From Bacteroidetes bacterium HGW-Bacteroidetes-12 (lineage in GTDB: Bacteria; Bacteroidota; Bacteroidia; Flavobacteriales_E; Vicingaceae), in contig PHDR01000137.1 in NCBI GenBank assembly GCA_002841035.1, positions 1 to 7,411 of the forward strand: DNA of 7,411 bases, read 5' to 3'. The notes beneath the pieces are model-generated. The model was not told where the DNA came from and searched no databases. It saw only the letters and a list, made by a program, of their open reading frames with translations. The translations under genes and the position numbers were made by a program. Shown here one piece after another: positions 1 to 6,483 of this stretch. How positions within the stretch are numbered: the stretch's first letter is position 1; every line of letters begins with the position of its first letter.

Positions 1-96
1 AATTTTTATAGGGCAAACACACACTTTTATTGGTCTCAAAATAGTTTGAAATTATGCACCTTCGGTGCGTTTTCCTTTCATTTTCTAAAAAAGGAA

Positions 97-150
97 CACA
101 AATTTCACAAATTAGCACAAATTAATTTGTGCTAATTTGTGAAATTTGTG
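97..150. repeat. Perfect 54-bp palindrome made of CACAAATT units
   Basis: Two 27-base arms are exact reverse complements, meeting with no spacer between 123 and 124. Each arm is itself built from three near-copies of CACAAATT, starting at 97, 106 and 116 on the left, so the element is a repeat of repeats. As RNA it would form a long AT-rich hairpin. Symmetry stops at 96/151. No gene overlaps it. From general knowledge, elements built of short A/T-rich words ending in GTGGC are common between genes of Flavobacteriia, so I infer an interspersed REP-like repeat. The sequence proves only the palindrome, not its copy number or function. Confidence 0.85.
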
Positions 151-330
151 GCGTATAATTAAACATAGATGCAAGCCTTTTTTCATAAAAGTAACTATTT
201 CTTTGCATTTTAAAGTCGCTATTTAATACATAAGTTGTTAATAATTAATTTATTGTTGTTTTTTCAGCAAGCCCGATTTAGTTCATAGAGTTGGAAGTTG
301 GAGATTGTTACATCTTCAAATTATCAAAAA

Positions 331-459
331 ACTGTCACTTCGAGTGTTTTGAGGCACGAAAAACGTATCGAGAAGTTGATAGTTTTTGTTTTCATTTTTA
401 AAGTTCTCGATACGGTTCAACTCCGCTATCGCTTCGTTATACCTACTCGAACTGACAGT
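331..459. repeat. Imperfect inverted-repeat element, 129 bp
   Basis: There are two nested pairs of arms. The outer arms 331-345 and 445-459 are complementary with one mismatch (ACTGTCACTTCGAGT against ACTCGAACTGACAGT). The inner arms 364-374 and 404-414 are perfectly complementary (CGTATCGAGAA against TTCTCGATACG). The outer left segment continues with a GAGGCACGAAAAA stretch. The pattern resembles the small interspersed hairpin repeats seen between genes of Flavobacteriaceae. It encodes no protein and shows no transposase or clear target-site duplication. It begins 22 bp beyond the ridA stop codon on the transcribed side, so it could shape the 3' end of that transcript; that role is inference. 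Confidence 0.7.
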
Positions 460-481
460 GCTAACACCCAACACCTAACCC

Positions 482-910
482 TTATTCCAAATAAGCAATA
501 CATTTCAACTCAATGGAAATAGGAGATGGTAGTGCATTTATTTCAACAGTAGTTCTGCAAGGTTGATTTCCTTTAAAGTATTCAGCATAAATGCGGTTGT
601 ATGTTTTAAAATCACGTTTCATATCAGTTAAAAAAACAGTAACATCAACCAAGTCATTCCAAGAAGCACCAGCTTCTTCTAAAATAAGTTGCACATTTTC
701 AAAAACGGAACGACATTGTGCCTCAAAATCAAAGGCATCATAATTTCCATTTTTATCATAATGCAAACCAGGAATATTGGCCTCCTCGCTTCCAGAACCA
801 GCAGCTCTTGGACCAACACCTGATAAGAAAAGTAAATTTCCTACTCTTTTAGTATAAGGATAAAGCCCCATTGGTTTCGGGGCTTTAGTCGTATTTGTTT
901 TTTCTCTCAT
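482..910 (-). CDS. RidA-family deaminase, 2-aminomuconate deaminase-like
   Basis: This 142-residue protein has the usual length of the RidA/YjgF/YER057c family, small trimeric enzymes that hydrolyse enamines and imines. Visible signatures are FLSG at 28-31, the helix around EAQCRSVFENVQLILEEAG (63-81), CRTTVEINALP with Arg119 at the position of the family's carboxylate-binding arginine, and IELKCIAY with Glu134 at the catalytic-site glutamate position. The N-terminal P.G.YPY.KR.G pattern is closer to 2-aminomuconate deaminase than to housekeeping RidA, so a role in tryptophan/kynurenine or aminophenol breakdown is possible. No other gene of that pathway is in the window, so the substrate is not established. 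The start at 910 fits the family length. It lies 50 bp after the coiled-coil gene with no strong promoter between, so cotranscription is plausible. A 9-bp GC-rich hairpin lies within its early codons. Confidence 0.85.
   Translation of the reverse strand: MREKTNTTKAPKPMGLYPYTKRVGNLLFLSGVGPRAAGSGSEEANIPGLHYDKNGNYDAFDFEAQCRSVFENVQLILEEAGASWNDLVDVTVFLTDMKRDFKTYNRIYAEYFKGNQPCRTTVEINALPSPISIELKCIAYLE
861..887 (-). other. GC-rich hairpin inside the 5' end of the ridA-like gene
   Basis: TAAAGCCCC (861-869) and GGGGCTTTA (879-887) form a perfect 9-bp stem around a 9-base loop. It begins about 24 bases inside the coding sequence and covers codons for roughly residues 8-17. It is conspicuous against the AT-rich background. 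It could affect translation or RNA stability, or be a coincidence of coding sequence. The stem itself is certain; the function is not. Confidence 0.5.
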
Positions 911-960
911 TAATCTAATGTTCTAGTGTTGAAATTTAACGTGTTGAAAAGCTGTGCTTT

Positions 961-1413
961 TTAATTGTTCTCTAAAATAATTTTATTGAGTTTTTTTAAT
1001 TTCTCATTTTCTTTTTTGAGTTTTTCGGTCATTTCGTTGATTTTATTCTCAGTGTTTTTGATAGCTTCATCATCCTTATTAGCATTAGAAGGATCATTTT
1101 GTTGTGCTTTTAGTTCTTCTAATTTTTTTTCTTCTGTTTTAATTTCTGCAATTATTGTTTGAATATTATTTTCAACACCTTCTTTCTCTGTTTTTGCTTT
1201 TATTTTTTCATTTCCAGATCGTTGTTGATCAATTTCGTTGTTCTTTGTAGCTTTTTTTTCAGAAACAACATTTTTCTTAGTTGCCTTCTTCACTGTATTT
1301 TGACTTTTAGTTTCTGTCTTAACTGCTTCGCTATTAGAAGTAGTTGATTGTGCTTTAACACTTAGCGTTAGCGATAAAATGAATGCGGTTGCAGTTGTAA
1401 GGATTGTTTTCAT
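961..1413 (-). CDS. Small secreted lysine/glutamate-rich coiled-coil protein, function unknown
   Basis: I do not recognise this 150-residue protein as a named family. Residues 1-21 form a typical signal peptide (MK, a hydrophobic core TTATAFILSLTLS, then VKA-Q), implying export to the periplasm or beyond. Residues 22-80 are a low-complexity K/T/N/S/E-rich linker with several KKATK-type words. Residues about 81-105 and 113-149 are strongly helical with heptad-like spacing, broken by NDPSNAN, consistent with a helical hairpin or coiled coil. I chose the ATG at 1413 rather than the in-frame ATG at 1470 because the longer version puts charged residues before the signal peptide and overlaps the upstream lipoprotein gene. 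With this start the gap to that gene is 13 bp, so the two are probably cotranscribed. A structural or envelope-associated role is conceivable, but nothing indicates one. Confidence 0.7.
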   Translation of the reverse strand: MKTILTTATAFILSLTLSVKAQSTTSNSEAVKTETKSQNTVKKATKKNVVSEKKATKNNEIDQQRSGNEKIKAKTEKEGVENNIQTIIAEIKTEEKKLEELKAQQNDPSNANKDDEAIKNTENKINEMTEKLKKENEKLKKLNKIILENN

Positions 1414-1426
1414 AATGTTGTTTGGG

Positions 1427-2227
1427 TTAGTTAATAATTTGATTTCTAATTTTTTCCGCTTTGTTGCCAATCACAATAAAATCTTCTTGATTATGAATAA
1501 TGAATAGCTCATCCAATTGTTTTAGTTGATTGATAAGAAAAGCAGTGTTTTCATTTTTAAAGCTTTCCAATAAGTTGATTAAGGCTTTTAATGATTTTTT
1601 TTGATTGTTTATTTTTTGATTGATTTGGCTGTTTTCCGTATTTTTTGTTGCTTGGCGAGTACCTAAATACAACCCTTCTATCCATCCTCCAGCCATTATC
1701 AATGCTGCTAATTCATCTTGTTGAGAATTTTTTAGATAACTATCGGCTTGTCTATAACTTTGTTCTGCAATATTTAAAATAGAATCTTTATTTTCTATGT
1801 TGTTTTCTAGTCTTTCAATGGTTTCTGCATCAAAAATAGTTGTTAAACCTAACTCTTCGGCTATTTTTTTAGAACAATTAATATACTGCATACACGCCTG
1901 TGTTTGATCAAACATAGTCGCGTAACTTAAATCAACACCATAAACACCAAAGTTTAATGCTTTTTGAGTGTTTGTTGTATAGTTGGTAACATTATCCAAT
2001 GCATTGAGATAGTTTTTGTCATAAATAATACCTTCATTCTTAAAAAGTTCAGCGGCTTCTAATGGAAGAGGAATTGTTGCTAAAACATTAGTTGTTGCTT
2101 CTAACCTAGCTTCTGTTTTAATATCGATTTGTTCTATATCTTCAGTAATCGATGATTGTTTGTCGGAACATGACACAATTAACATTAAGCAGAAAAAAGC
2201 AAAGATTATATGCAAGAAGTACTGCAT
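1427..2227 (-). CDS. Conserved-type lipoprotein of unknown function
   Basis: This 266-residue protein begins with a lipoprotein signal: a hydrophobic stretch at residues 3-18 ending in LIVSC, with Cys20 the likely lipidated residue followed by SDK. It should therefore be anchored in an envelope membrane, probably the outer one. The rest is largely helical. Two segments look like conserved cores: LNFGVYGVDLSYATMFDQ (91-108) and GGWIEGLYLGTRQ (180-192). I associate this type of sequence with uncharacterised Bacteroidota lipoproteins but cannot name a family or activity, and no catalytic motif is evident. Cys112 and Cys118 are close together in the mature part and could form a disulphide. It has its own good promoter upstream and is followed after 13 bp by the secreted coiled-coil gene, suggesting the two act together. 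Confidence 0.8.
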   Translation of the reverse strand: MQYFLHIIFAFFCLMLIVSCSDKQSSITEDIEQIDIKTEARLEATTNVLATIPLPLEAAELFKNEGIIYDKNYLNALDNVTNYTTNTQKALNFGVYGVDLSYATMFDQTQACMQYINCSKKIAEELGLTTIFDAETIERLENNIENKDSILNIAEQSYRQADSYLKNSQQDELAALIMAGGWIEGLYLGTRQATKNTENSQINQKINNQKKSLKALINLLESFKNENTAFLINQLKQLDELFIIHNQEDFIVIGNKAEKIRNQIIN

Positions 2228-2266
2228 AACGATAAATTAATAGTTTTGGAAATTAGTCATTTCTAA

Positions 2267-2298
2267 CAAAGATAAAAAAAATATTGATGAATGCAAAA
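2267..2298 (-). promoter_or_regulatory. Bacteroidota-type promoter for the lipoprotein gene
   Basis: On the minus strand TTTTG (2298-2294) is followed after 19 bases by TATCTTTG (2274-2267). This fits the Bacteroidota consensus TTG-N(about 17-23)-TAnnTTTG. Transcription would start near 2260, leaving a leader of roughly 35 bases before the ATG at 2227. It lies between polA and the lipoprotein gene, where no terminator hairpin is visible, so some read-through from polA is also possible. Confidence 0.65.
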
Positions 2299-2306
2299 TT
2301 TGTTTT

Positions 2307-5123
2307 TTAATGTGCTTCCAACCAATTTGCGGCATTATTCATTTCAACATCTAAAGGCACAGAAAGTGAAACAGCGTTTTCCATTTTATCTTTAACAATT
2401 GCTTTTACGGTTTCTAACTCGGGTTTATATACATCAAAAACCAACTCATCGTGCACTTGCAACAGCATTTTTGATTGCAATTGTTGTTCTTTAAAAGCTT
2501 GAGCAATGTTTATCATCGCAATTTTAATAACATCGGCTGCCGAGCCCTGAATGGGAGCGTTCACTGCGTTGCGTTCGGCATGTCCTCGCACAATTGGATT
2601 GTTCGATGTAATGTCTTTTAGCACTCTTCTGCGTTGCATAATGGTTTCTACATAGCCGTTTTCTTTAGCAAAAGTTACATTATTTTCCATGTAGGATTTT
2701 ATTTTTGGATATTGAGCAAAATAACTATCAATAATTTCTTTTGCTTCTGTTCTGGAAATGTTGAGGTTTTGCGAAAGTCCAAATGCCGAAACGCCATAAA
2801 TTATTCCAAAATTAACCGCCTTGGCTTTGCTTCGCATATCTCTATCTACTTCATTTAAAGCAACTCCAAACACTTTGGCGGCTGTTGCTGCGTGAATATC
2901 TTCTCCATTAACAAATGCTTGTTGCATATTTTCATCGCCACTAAGTGCAGCAATTATTCTTAATTCAATTTGAGAATAATCGGCAGCTAAAAGGGTGTAA
3001 TCTTTGTTTTTGGGGATAAATGCTTTTCTAATTTCTCTGCCTTTTTCGCTTCTAATTGGTATATTTTGTAAATTGGGGTTGTTGGAGCTTAATCTTCCTG
3101 TTGAAGCCACAGTTTGCATATAACTTGTGTGTAACCGATTTGTTTTTTTGTTTACCAGCTCGGGCAAGGCATCTACATACGTAGATTTCAATTTTTTTAG
3201 TGTTCTGTATTCTAAAATAGGAGGGATAATTTCGTGTAAATGCACCATTTTAGATAAAATATCTTCGTTGGTTTGGTATTGACCTGTTTTAGTTTTCTTT
3301 GGTTTGTCTGTAATTTTTAACACATCAAACAAAATTTCGCCTAATTGTTTGGGCGAATCTATGTTGAATTTTGTACCCGCCAAGGCAATAATTTTTTTCT
3401 CTAATTCTAAAATTAATAGGTGTAATTCTTTTGAAAAAAGCCTTAACGCATCTACATCTAAATTAATTCCTTCTTGCTCCATAGCTGCCAATACAGGAAT
3501 TAATGGTGTTTCTATTTCAAAAAGTATTTTTTTGAGTGTAGGATTCATTTTGGCTGCTAACTCGTTTTTTAATTGAAGTGTAATGTCGGCATCTTCGCAA
3601 GCATAATCAACAATTAGTTCGGGAGCAACATCACGCATATTCCCTTGGTTTTTACCTTTTTTACCAATAAGTGTTTCTATGGAAATGGTTTTGTAGCCTA
3701 AATAGGTTTCTGCCAACAAATCCATGTTGTGTCGCATATCGGGTTGAATTAAAAAATGAGCTATCATGGTATCAAACAATTGCCCTTTAATGGTAATGCC
3801 ATAATTGCTCAATACGTTTAAATCATACTTAATGTTTTGACCTACTTTTTCGATGTTTTTGTTTTCAAACAAAGGTTTAAATTCATTTAAAATTTGTTGG
3901 GTTTCTTCTTGGTTTTCAGGAAAAGGAATGTAATATGCCTCAAAGGGTTGATAAGCAATGGATAAACCAACAATTTCGGCTTCTAAGGCATTAATGTTGG
4001 TTGTTTCGGTATCAAAACAAAATGATTTTTGTGCATTAAGTTTTTTAATTAGTGTTTCTCTTTGTGCTTTAGTGGTTATAAAAAAATATTCGTGGTTGGT
4101 GTTTGCACTATTTTTGAGTTCGGAAAGCTCGTTTTCAACTAAATTTGTTGAATTTGTTACAAGAGTTTCCGCTTGTTGTTCGGTGTTTCCAAACAAATCC
4201 ATTTGAGCACCAATTTGGCTTTTGGCAGCAGGTTGAATTTGAATTTCTTTACCTAAAATGCGTTTAGCTAAATTTCTAAATTCGAGTTCGGCAAACAGTT
4301 CGGTAATTTTTTCTTCGTTGGGAGGTTCAACCAATAAATCATCAAAATGATATTCTAATGGAACATCAACAATAATGGTGGCTAATTTTTTTGAAAGTAA
4401 GCCTTGCTCAGCAAAATTGATTACGTTTTCTTTTTGTTTTCCTTTTAAATCTTCGGCATTGGCTATTAAATTTTCAACGCTTCCATATTGTTTAATGAGC
4501 AATTTTGCTGTTTTTTCGCCAATTCCAGGTATTCCAGGAATATTATCAACGGCATCGCCCCAAAGCCCTAAAATATCTATTACTTGCAACGGATTTTCTA
4601 TTTCAAATTTGTCGCATACTTCTTTAATGCCCATAACTTCGGCAGGTTTTCCGTAAGCAGCAGGTTTATAGATAAACGATTTTTCGGAAACTAATTGCCC
4701 AAAATCCTTATCGGGAGTCATCATATAGGTTATAAATCCTTCTTTTTCTGCGGCTTTGGCAAGCGTTCCTATCACATCATCAGCCTCAAAACCATCTTTT
4801 AAAAGCATGGGGATATTAAATGCTTCAATAATTTGTTTGATGTAAGGAAGAGCCGCTCTAATATCTTCGGGCATTTCGTTTCTTCCAGCTTTATAGTCGG
4901 AAAACTCTAATTCTCGGTTGGTAACGGCAGGAGCATCAAAAACTACAGCTATATGTGTTGGTTTTTGTTTTTCTAATACTTCTAAAAGTGTGTTGGTAAA
5001 CCCTAACATGGCTGAGGTGTTTAAGCCTTTAGAATTGTAGCGTTGGTTATTGCCAAAAGCAAAGTAAGCTCTGTAAATTAATGCAAACGCATCGAGTAAG
5101 AATAGTTTTTTTTGTTCTACCAT
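2307..5123 (-). CDS. polA: DNA polymerase I, three-domain, proofreading intact
   Basis: This 938-residue protein has full length for bacterial Pol I, which removes RNA primers, fills Okazaki gaps and repairs DNA. Residues 1 to about 290 are the 5'-nuclease: LLDAFALIYRAYFAF, GFEADDVIGTLA (111-122), TPDKDFGQL (136-144), and the helix-hairpin-helix region IPGIPGIGEKTA (195-206). The 3'-5' exonuclease is complete: FDTET (370-374), VGQNIKYD (427-434) and YACEDAD (507-513), so unlike some Pol I proteins it should proofread. The polymerase has motif A AADYSQIELR (Asp715), motif B R764/K768/F772/Y776, and motif C VHDE (890-893). Phe772 corresponds to E. coli Phe762, the residue that discriminates against dideoxynucleotides. 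It follows the tonB pair after a terminator and starts at ATG 5123 behind an A-rich leader. No frameshift or missing key residue was seen. Confidence 0.98.
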   Translation of the reverse strand: MVEQKKLFLLDAFALIYRAYFAFGNNQRYNSKGLNTSAMLGFTNTLLEVLEKQKPTHIAVVFDAPAVTNRELEFSDYKAGRNEMPEDIRAALPYIKQIIEAFNIPMLLKDGFEADDVIGTLAKAAEKEGFITYMMTPDKDFGQLVSEKSFIYKPAAYGKPAEVMGIKEVCDKFEIENPLQVIDILGLWGDAVDNIPGIPGIGEKTAKLLIKQYGSVENLIANAEDLKGKQKENVINFAEQGLLSKKLATIIVDVPLEYHFDDLLVEPPNEEKITELFAELEFRNLAKRILGKEIQIQPAAKSQIGAQMDLFGNTEQQAETLVTNSTNLVENELSELKNSANTNHEYFFITTKAQRETLIKKLNAQKSFCFDTETTNINALEAEIVGLSIAYQPFEAYYIPFPENQEETQQILNEFKPLFENKNIEKVGQNIKYDLNVLSNYGITIKGQLFDTMIAHFLIQPDMRHNMDLLAETYLGYKTISIETLIGKKGKNQGNMRDVAPELIVDYACEDADITLQLKNELAAKMNPTLKKILFEIETPLIPVLAAMEQEGINLDVDALRLFSKELHLLILELEKKIIALAGTKFNIDSPKQLGEILFDVLKITDKPKKTKTGQYQTNEDILSKMVHLHEIIPPILEYRTLKKLKSTYVDALPELVNKKTNRLHTSYMQTVASTGRLSSNNPNLQNIPIRSEKGREIRKAFIPKNKDYTLLAADYSQIELRIIAALSGDENMQQAFVNGEDIHAATAAKVFGVALNEVDRDMRSKAKAVNFGIIYGVSAFGLSQNLNISRTEAKEIIDSYFAQYPKIKSYMENNVTFAKENGYVETIMQRRRVLKDITSNNPIVRGHAERNAVNAPIQGSAADVIKIAMINIAQAFKEQQLQSKMLLQVHDELVFDVYKPELETVKAIVKDKMENAVSLSVPLDVEMNNAANWLEAH

Positions 5124-5136
5124 TTTCTTTTTTTGG

Positions 5137-5144
5137 TAAAGATA
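5137..5144 (-). promoter_or_regulatory. Weak -7 candidate for polA
   Basis: The minus strand reads TATCTTTA, one base off TAnnTTTG, 13 bases before the polA ATG. No TTG lies at the expected distance upstream, and the box overlaps the T-run of the preceding terminator. A 5' leader this short would be unusual. It may be only a remnant, with polA partly transcribed by read-through. Confidence 0.25.
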
Positions 5145-5179
5145 AAAAAAAACACCTTGATTTTTGGTCGAGGTGTTTT
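5144..5179 (-). terminator. Rho-independent terminator after the tonB pair
   Basis: On the minus strand AAAACACCT (5179-5171) pairs perfectly with AGGTGTTTT (5157-5149), a 9-bp stem with a 13-base loop, followed directly by five more T (5148-5144). It lies 34 bases after the stop codon of the secreted TonB-domain gene and before polA, so it should separate the two transcription units. The stem is also flanked by A/T on the other side, but no plus-strand gene ends here. Confidence 0.75.
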
Positions 5180-5212
5180 CTATATTTTTAAAATAAATTC
5201 GTTGTGAATAAA

Positions 5213-5650
5213 TTATTTTTCCTTTAATTTTTCCTTTTTATCTTCAGAATTACTCATTCTAAAAGTAATAGGTAGATTGTAACTCACTCTAACAAGTTCC
5301 CCTTTTTGTTTGCCTGGAGTCCATTTGGGAAATGACTCTATTACACGAACAGCTTCATTATTCAATAAAGGATGAACACCTCTAATTACTTTTACATTAC
5401 CAATAGAACCATCTTCATTTACTGTGAAATTCACATATACTTTTCCTTCAATCCCTTTTTCTTTTGCTTCCTTAGGGTAAATGATGTTTTTAGCTAAGAA
5501 TTTAAACATCGCTTCTTGTCCACCTGGAAATTCGGGCATTTGTTCTACTAATATAAAAATATCTTCTTTTTCATCAACTTCTTGAGCAAAAGAAATGCTG
5601 CCCATAAAAGTGAACAGCATTACTAAAAAGAGTTGTTGTATGGTTTTCAT
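5213..5650 (-). CDS. Secreted stand-alone TonB C-terminal domain protein
   Basis: This 145-residue protein consists of a signal peptide (residues 1 to about 22, ending SISFA-Q) and one TonB C-terminal domain (about 38-131), with a charged tail SEDKKEKLKEK. The domain shows MPEFPGG, YPKEAKEKGIEGKVYVNF, DGSI and FPKWTPGKQKG. TonB normally spans the inner membrane and couples the ExbB/ExbD motor to outer-membrane transporters. This protein has no membrane anchor or proline-rich spacer if the signal is cleaved, so it should be free in the periplasm. If uncleaved, the same segment would act as a short anchor. By eye about two thirds of residues match the domain of the upstream TonB, 4 bp away, indicating tandem duplication and cotranscription. 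It may bind TonB boxes without transmitting force, or partner the full TonB; either is inference. Confidence 0.85.
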   Translation of the reverse strand: MKTIQQLFLVMLFTFMGSISFAQEVDEKEDIFILVEQMPEFPGGQEAMFKFLAKNIIYPKEAKEKGIEGKVYVNFTVNEDGSIGNVKVIRGVHPLLNNEAVRVIESFPKWTPGKQKGELVRVSYNLPITFRMSNSEDKKEKLKEK

Positions 5651-5654
5651 TTAA

Positions 5655-6320
5655 TTATTTTAACACAAAAGTAATGGGTAGGTTGTAAGAAACTTTAACG
5701 GCTTTACCTCTTTGTTTGCCAGGCTTCCATTTTGGGAAAGATTTTACTACTCTGATGGCTTCTTTGTCTAGTAATTCGTGTACACCTCTAATAATTTTAA
5801 CATCGGTAATAGAACCATCTTTGGCAACAGTAAAGTTAACATATACTTTACCAGCAATTCCGTTCGCTTTCGCTGCAGGAGGGTATGAAACATTTTCACC
5901 TAAATATTTAAAAAGAGCGGCATCTCCACCAGGGAAAGAAGGCATATCTTCCACAATAGTAAAAATTTCTTCTTCAACCACTTCTTCAACCACTTCAAAA
6001 GTTTCAACAACAGTTTCGGCATCGGCTTCAGTATCAATTTCAACTTCTTGTTCAATTTCCACATCATCTTCAACAATTTCTAATACTTCGGGAGCAGAAG
6101 GAGGTGGAGGAGGTGGAGGTGGTGTGTTTTGTTCTGTGATTGGAATAATTTCTTCTTCTACTTGTTCCACAACTAATTGACCTAATTCAGATGCTTGCAC
6201 ATCATAAAATTTAAAATTAATCATTGCAAAAACAATTAACAAAGAAACCACTAATCCTCCTAAGAGTACAGTGCTTCTAAGTTTTTCAAGGTCTGCATTT
6301 GGGTTTTTCTTTGGTTCCAT
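5655..6320 (-). CDS. tonB: Energy transducer TonB, acidic-spacer type
   Basis: This 221-residue protein has TonB architecture. A short cytoplasmic N-terminus (1-16) rich in K/R precedes a membrane helix (about 18-36, TVLLGGLVVSLLIVFAMINF). A periplasmic spacer of about 90 residues includes eight prolines (67-74), and a C-terminal TonB domain follows (about 127-221) with MPSFPGG, YPPAAKANGIAGKVYVNF, DGSI and FPKWKPGKQRG. Such proteins transmit proton-motive energy from ExbB/ExbD to SusC-like and siderophore transporters in the outer membrane. After the prolines the spacer is strongly acidic (many E/D/V, no lysine to about residue 137) rather than the Pro-Lys/Pro-Glu type of E. coli. It is the first gene of a unit with the secreted paralogue. 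exbB/exbD are not in the window, so the motor must be encoded elsewhere. A -7 box lies upstream. Confidence 0.92.
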   Translation of the reverse strand: MEPKKNPNADLEKLRSTVLLGGLVVSLLIVFAMINFKFYDVQASELGQLVVEQVEEEIIPITEQNTPPPPPPPPSAPEVLEIVEDDVEIEQEVEIDTEADAETVVETFEVVEEVVEEEIFTIVEDMPSFPGGDAALFKYLGENVSYPPAAKANGIAGKVYVNFTVAKDGSITDVKIIRGVHELLDKEAIRVVKSFPKWKPGKQRGKAVKVSYNLPITFVLK

Positions 6321-6352
6321 AATAAAAAAACATTTTAATGTTAAGTTAGCTT

Positions 6353-6360
6353 CAAAGTTA
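6353..6360 (-). promoter_or_regulatory. -7 box for tonB
   Basis: The minus strand reads TAACTTTG, an exact fit to TAnnTTTG, 32 bases before the tonB ATG. No TTG is present at the usual distance upstream; the region is only A/T-rich. The match is short, but it lies in a gene-free divergent spacer with the right orientation. Confidence 0.5.
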
Positions 6361-6475
6361 AAAAATATTATTTGATATTTTAGTTTTTAAAATATAAATA
6401 ACTTTAAAACACAATCATTTTTGATGTGTGATGATTCTTTTGTAATTATTTCATAAAAAAAAATGAAGAGATGCT

Positions 6476-6483
6476 TATCTTTG
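6476..6483 (+). promoter_or_regulatory. -7 box for mobA-moaD
   Basis: TATCTTTG on the plus strand fits TAnnTTTG exactly and ends 18 bases before the mobA ATG, giving a predicted leader of only about a dozen bases. The nearest upstream TTTTG (6438-6442) is 33 bases away, too far for a standard -33 element, so strength or regulation is uncertain. The same TATCTTTG word is used by the lipoprotein promoter. Confidence 0.55.

Larger units (their letters stand above)
1..481. other. Gene-free repeat-bearing stretch
   Basis: No reading frame here looks like a protein. Besides the two repeats listed separately it holds a small hairpin at 56-68 (GCACC-TTC-GGTGC) followed by a T-rich run, low-complexity TTGGAAGTTGGAG near 291-303, and a CTAACACCCAACACCTAACC run at 461-480. 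The hairpin with its T-rich tail could be the remains of a terminator for a gene left of the window, but the T-run is interrupted and the stem is only 5 bp. Confidence 0.6.

Noticed and set aside
97..150. CACAAATT repeats as a CRISPR remnant
   Set aside because: The units are 8-10 bases, contiguous and arranged as a palindrome, with no spacers and no cas genes.
298..522. Plus-strand open frame of 74 codons
   Set aside because: It starts with TTG, runs straight through the inverted-repeat element and into the ridA 3' end, and its translation has no protein-like features.
931..938. TAAATTTC on the minus strand as a ridA promoter
   Set aside because: It misses the key final G of TAnnTTTG and has no TTG at the proper distance; cotranscription with the upstream genes is simpler.
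947..961. AAAAGC-TGT-GCTTTT hairpin as terminator of the coiled-coil gene
   Set aside because: The stem is 6 bp, mostly A-T, overlaps the stop codon and is not followed by a T-run on the minus strand.
965..1347. Two plus-strand open frames rich in F, S and L
   Set aside because: They are antisense shadows of the Lys/Glu-rich coiled-coil gene; their hydrophobic composition is the mirror of AAA/GAA codons.
1414..1470. Longer N-terminus for the coiled-coil protein from an ATG at 1470
   Set aside because: It would place 19 polar, basic residues in front of a clear signal peptide and overlap the lipoprotein gene by 44 bases; the ATG at 1413 is better.
2634..4656. Several plus-strand open frames of 74-93 codons
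   Set aside because: All lie antisense within polA, whose motifs are intact along its whole length, and none resembles a known protein.
5716..6180. Plus-strand open frame of 154 codons with Ser/Thr and poly-Gly tracts
   Set aside because: It is the antisense of the tonB acidic and poly-proline spacer; the Gly run is simply the complement of the proline codons.
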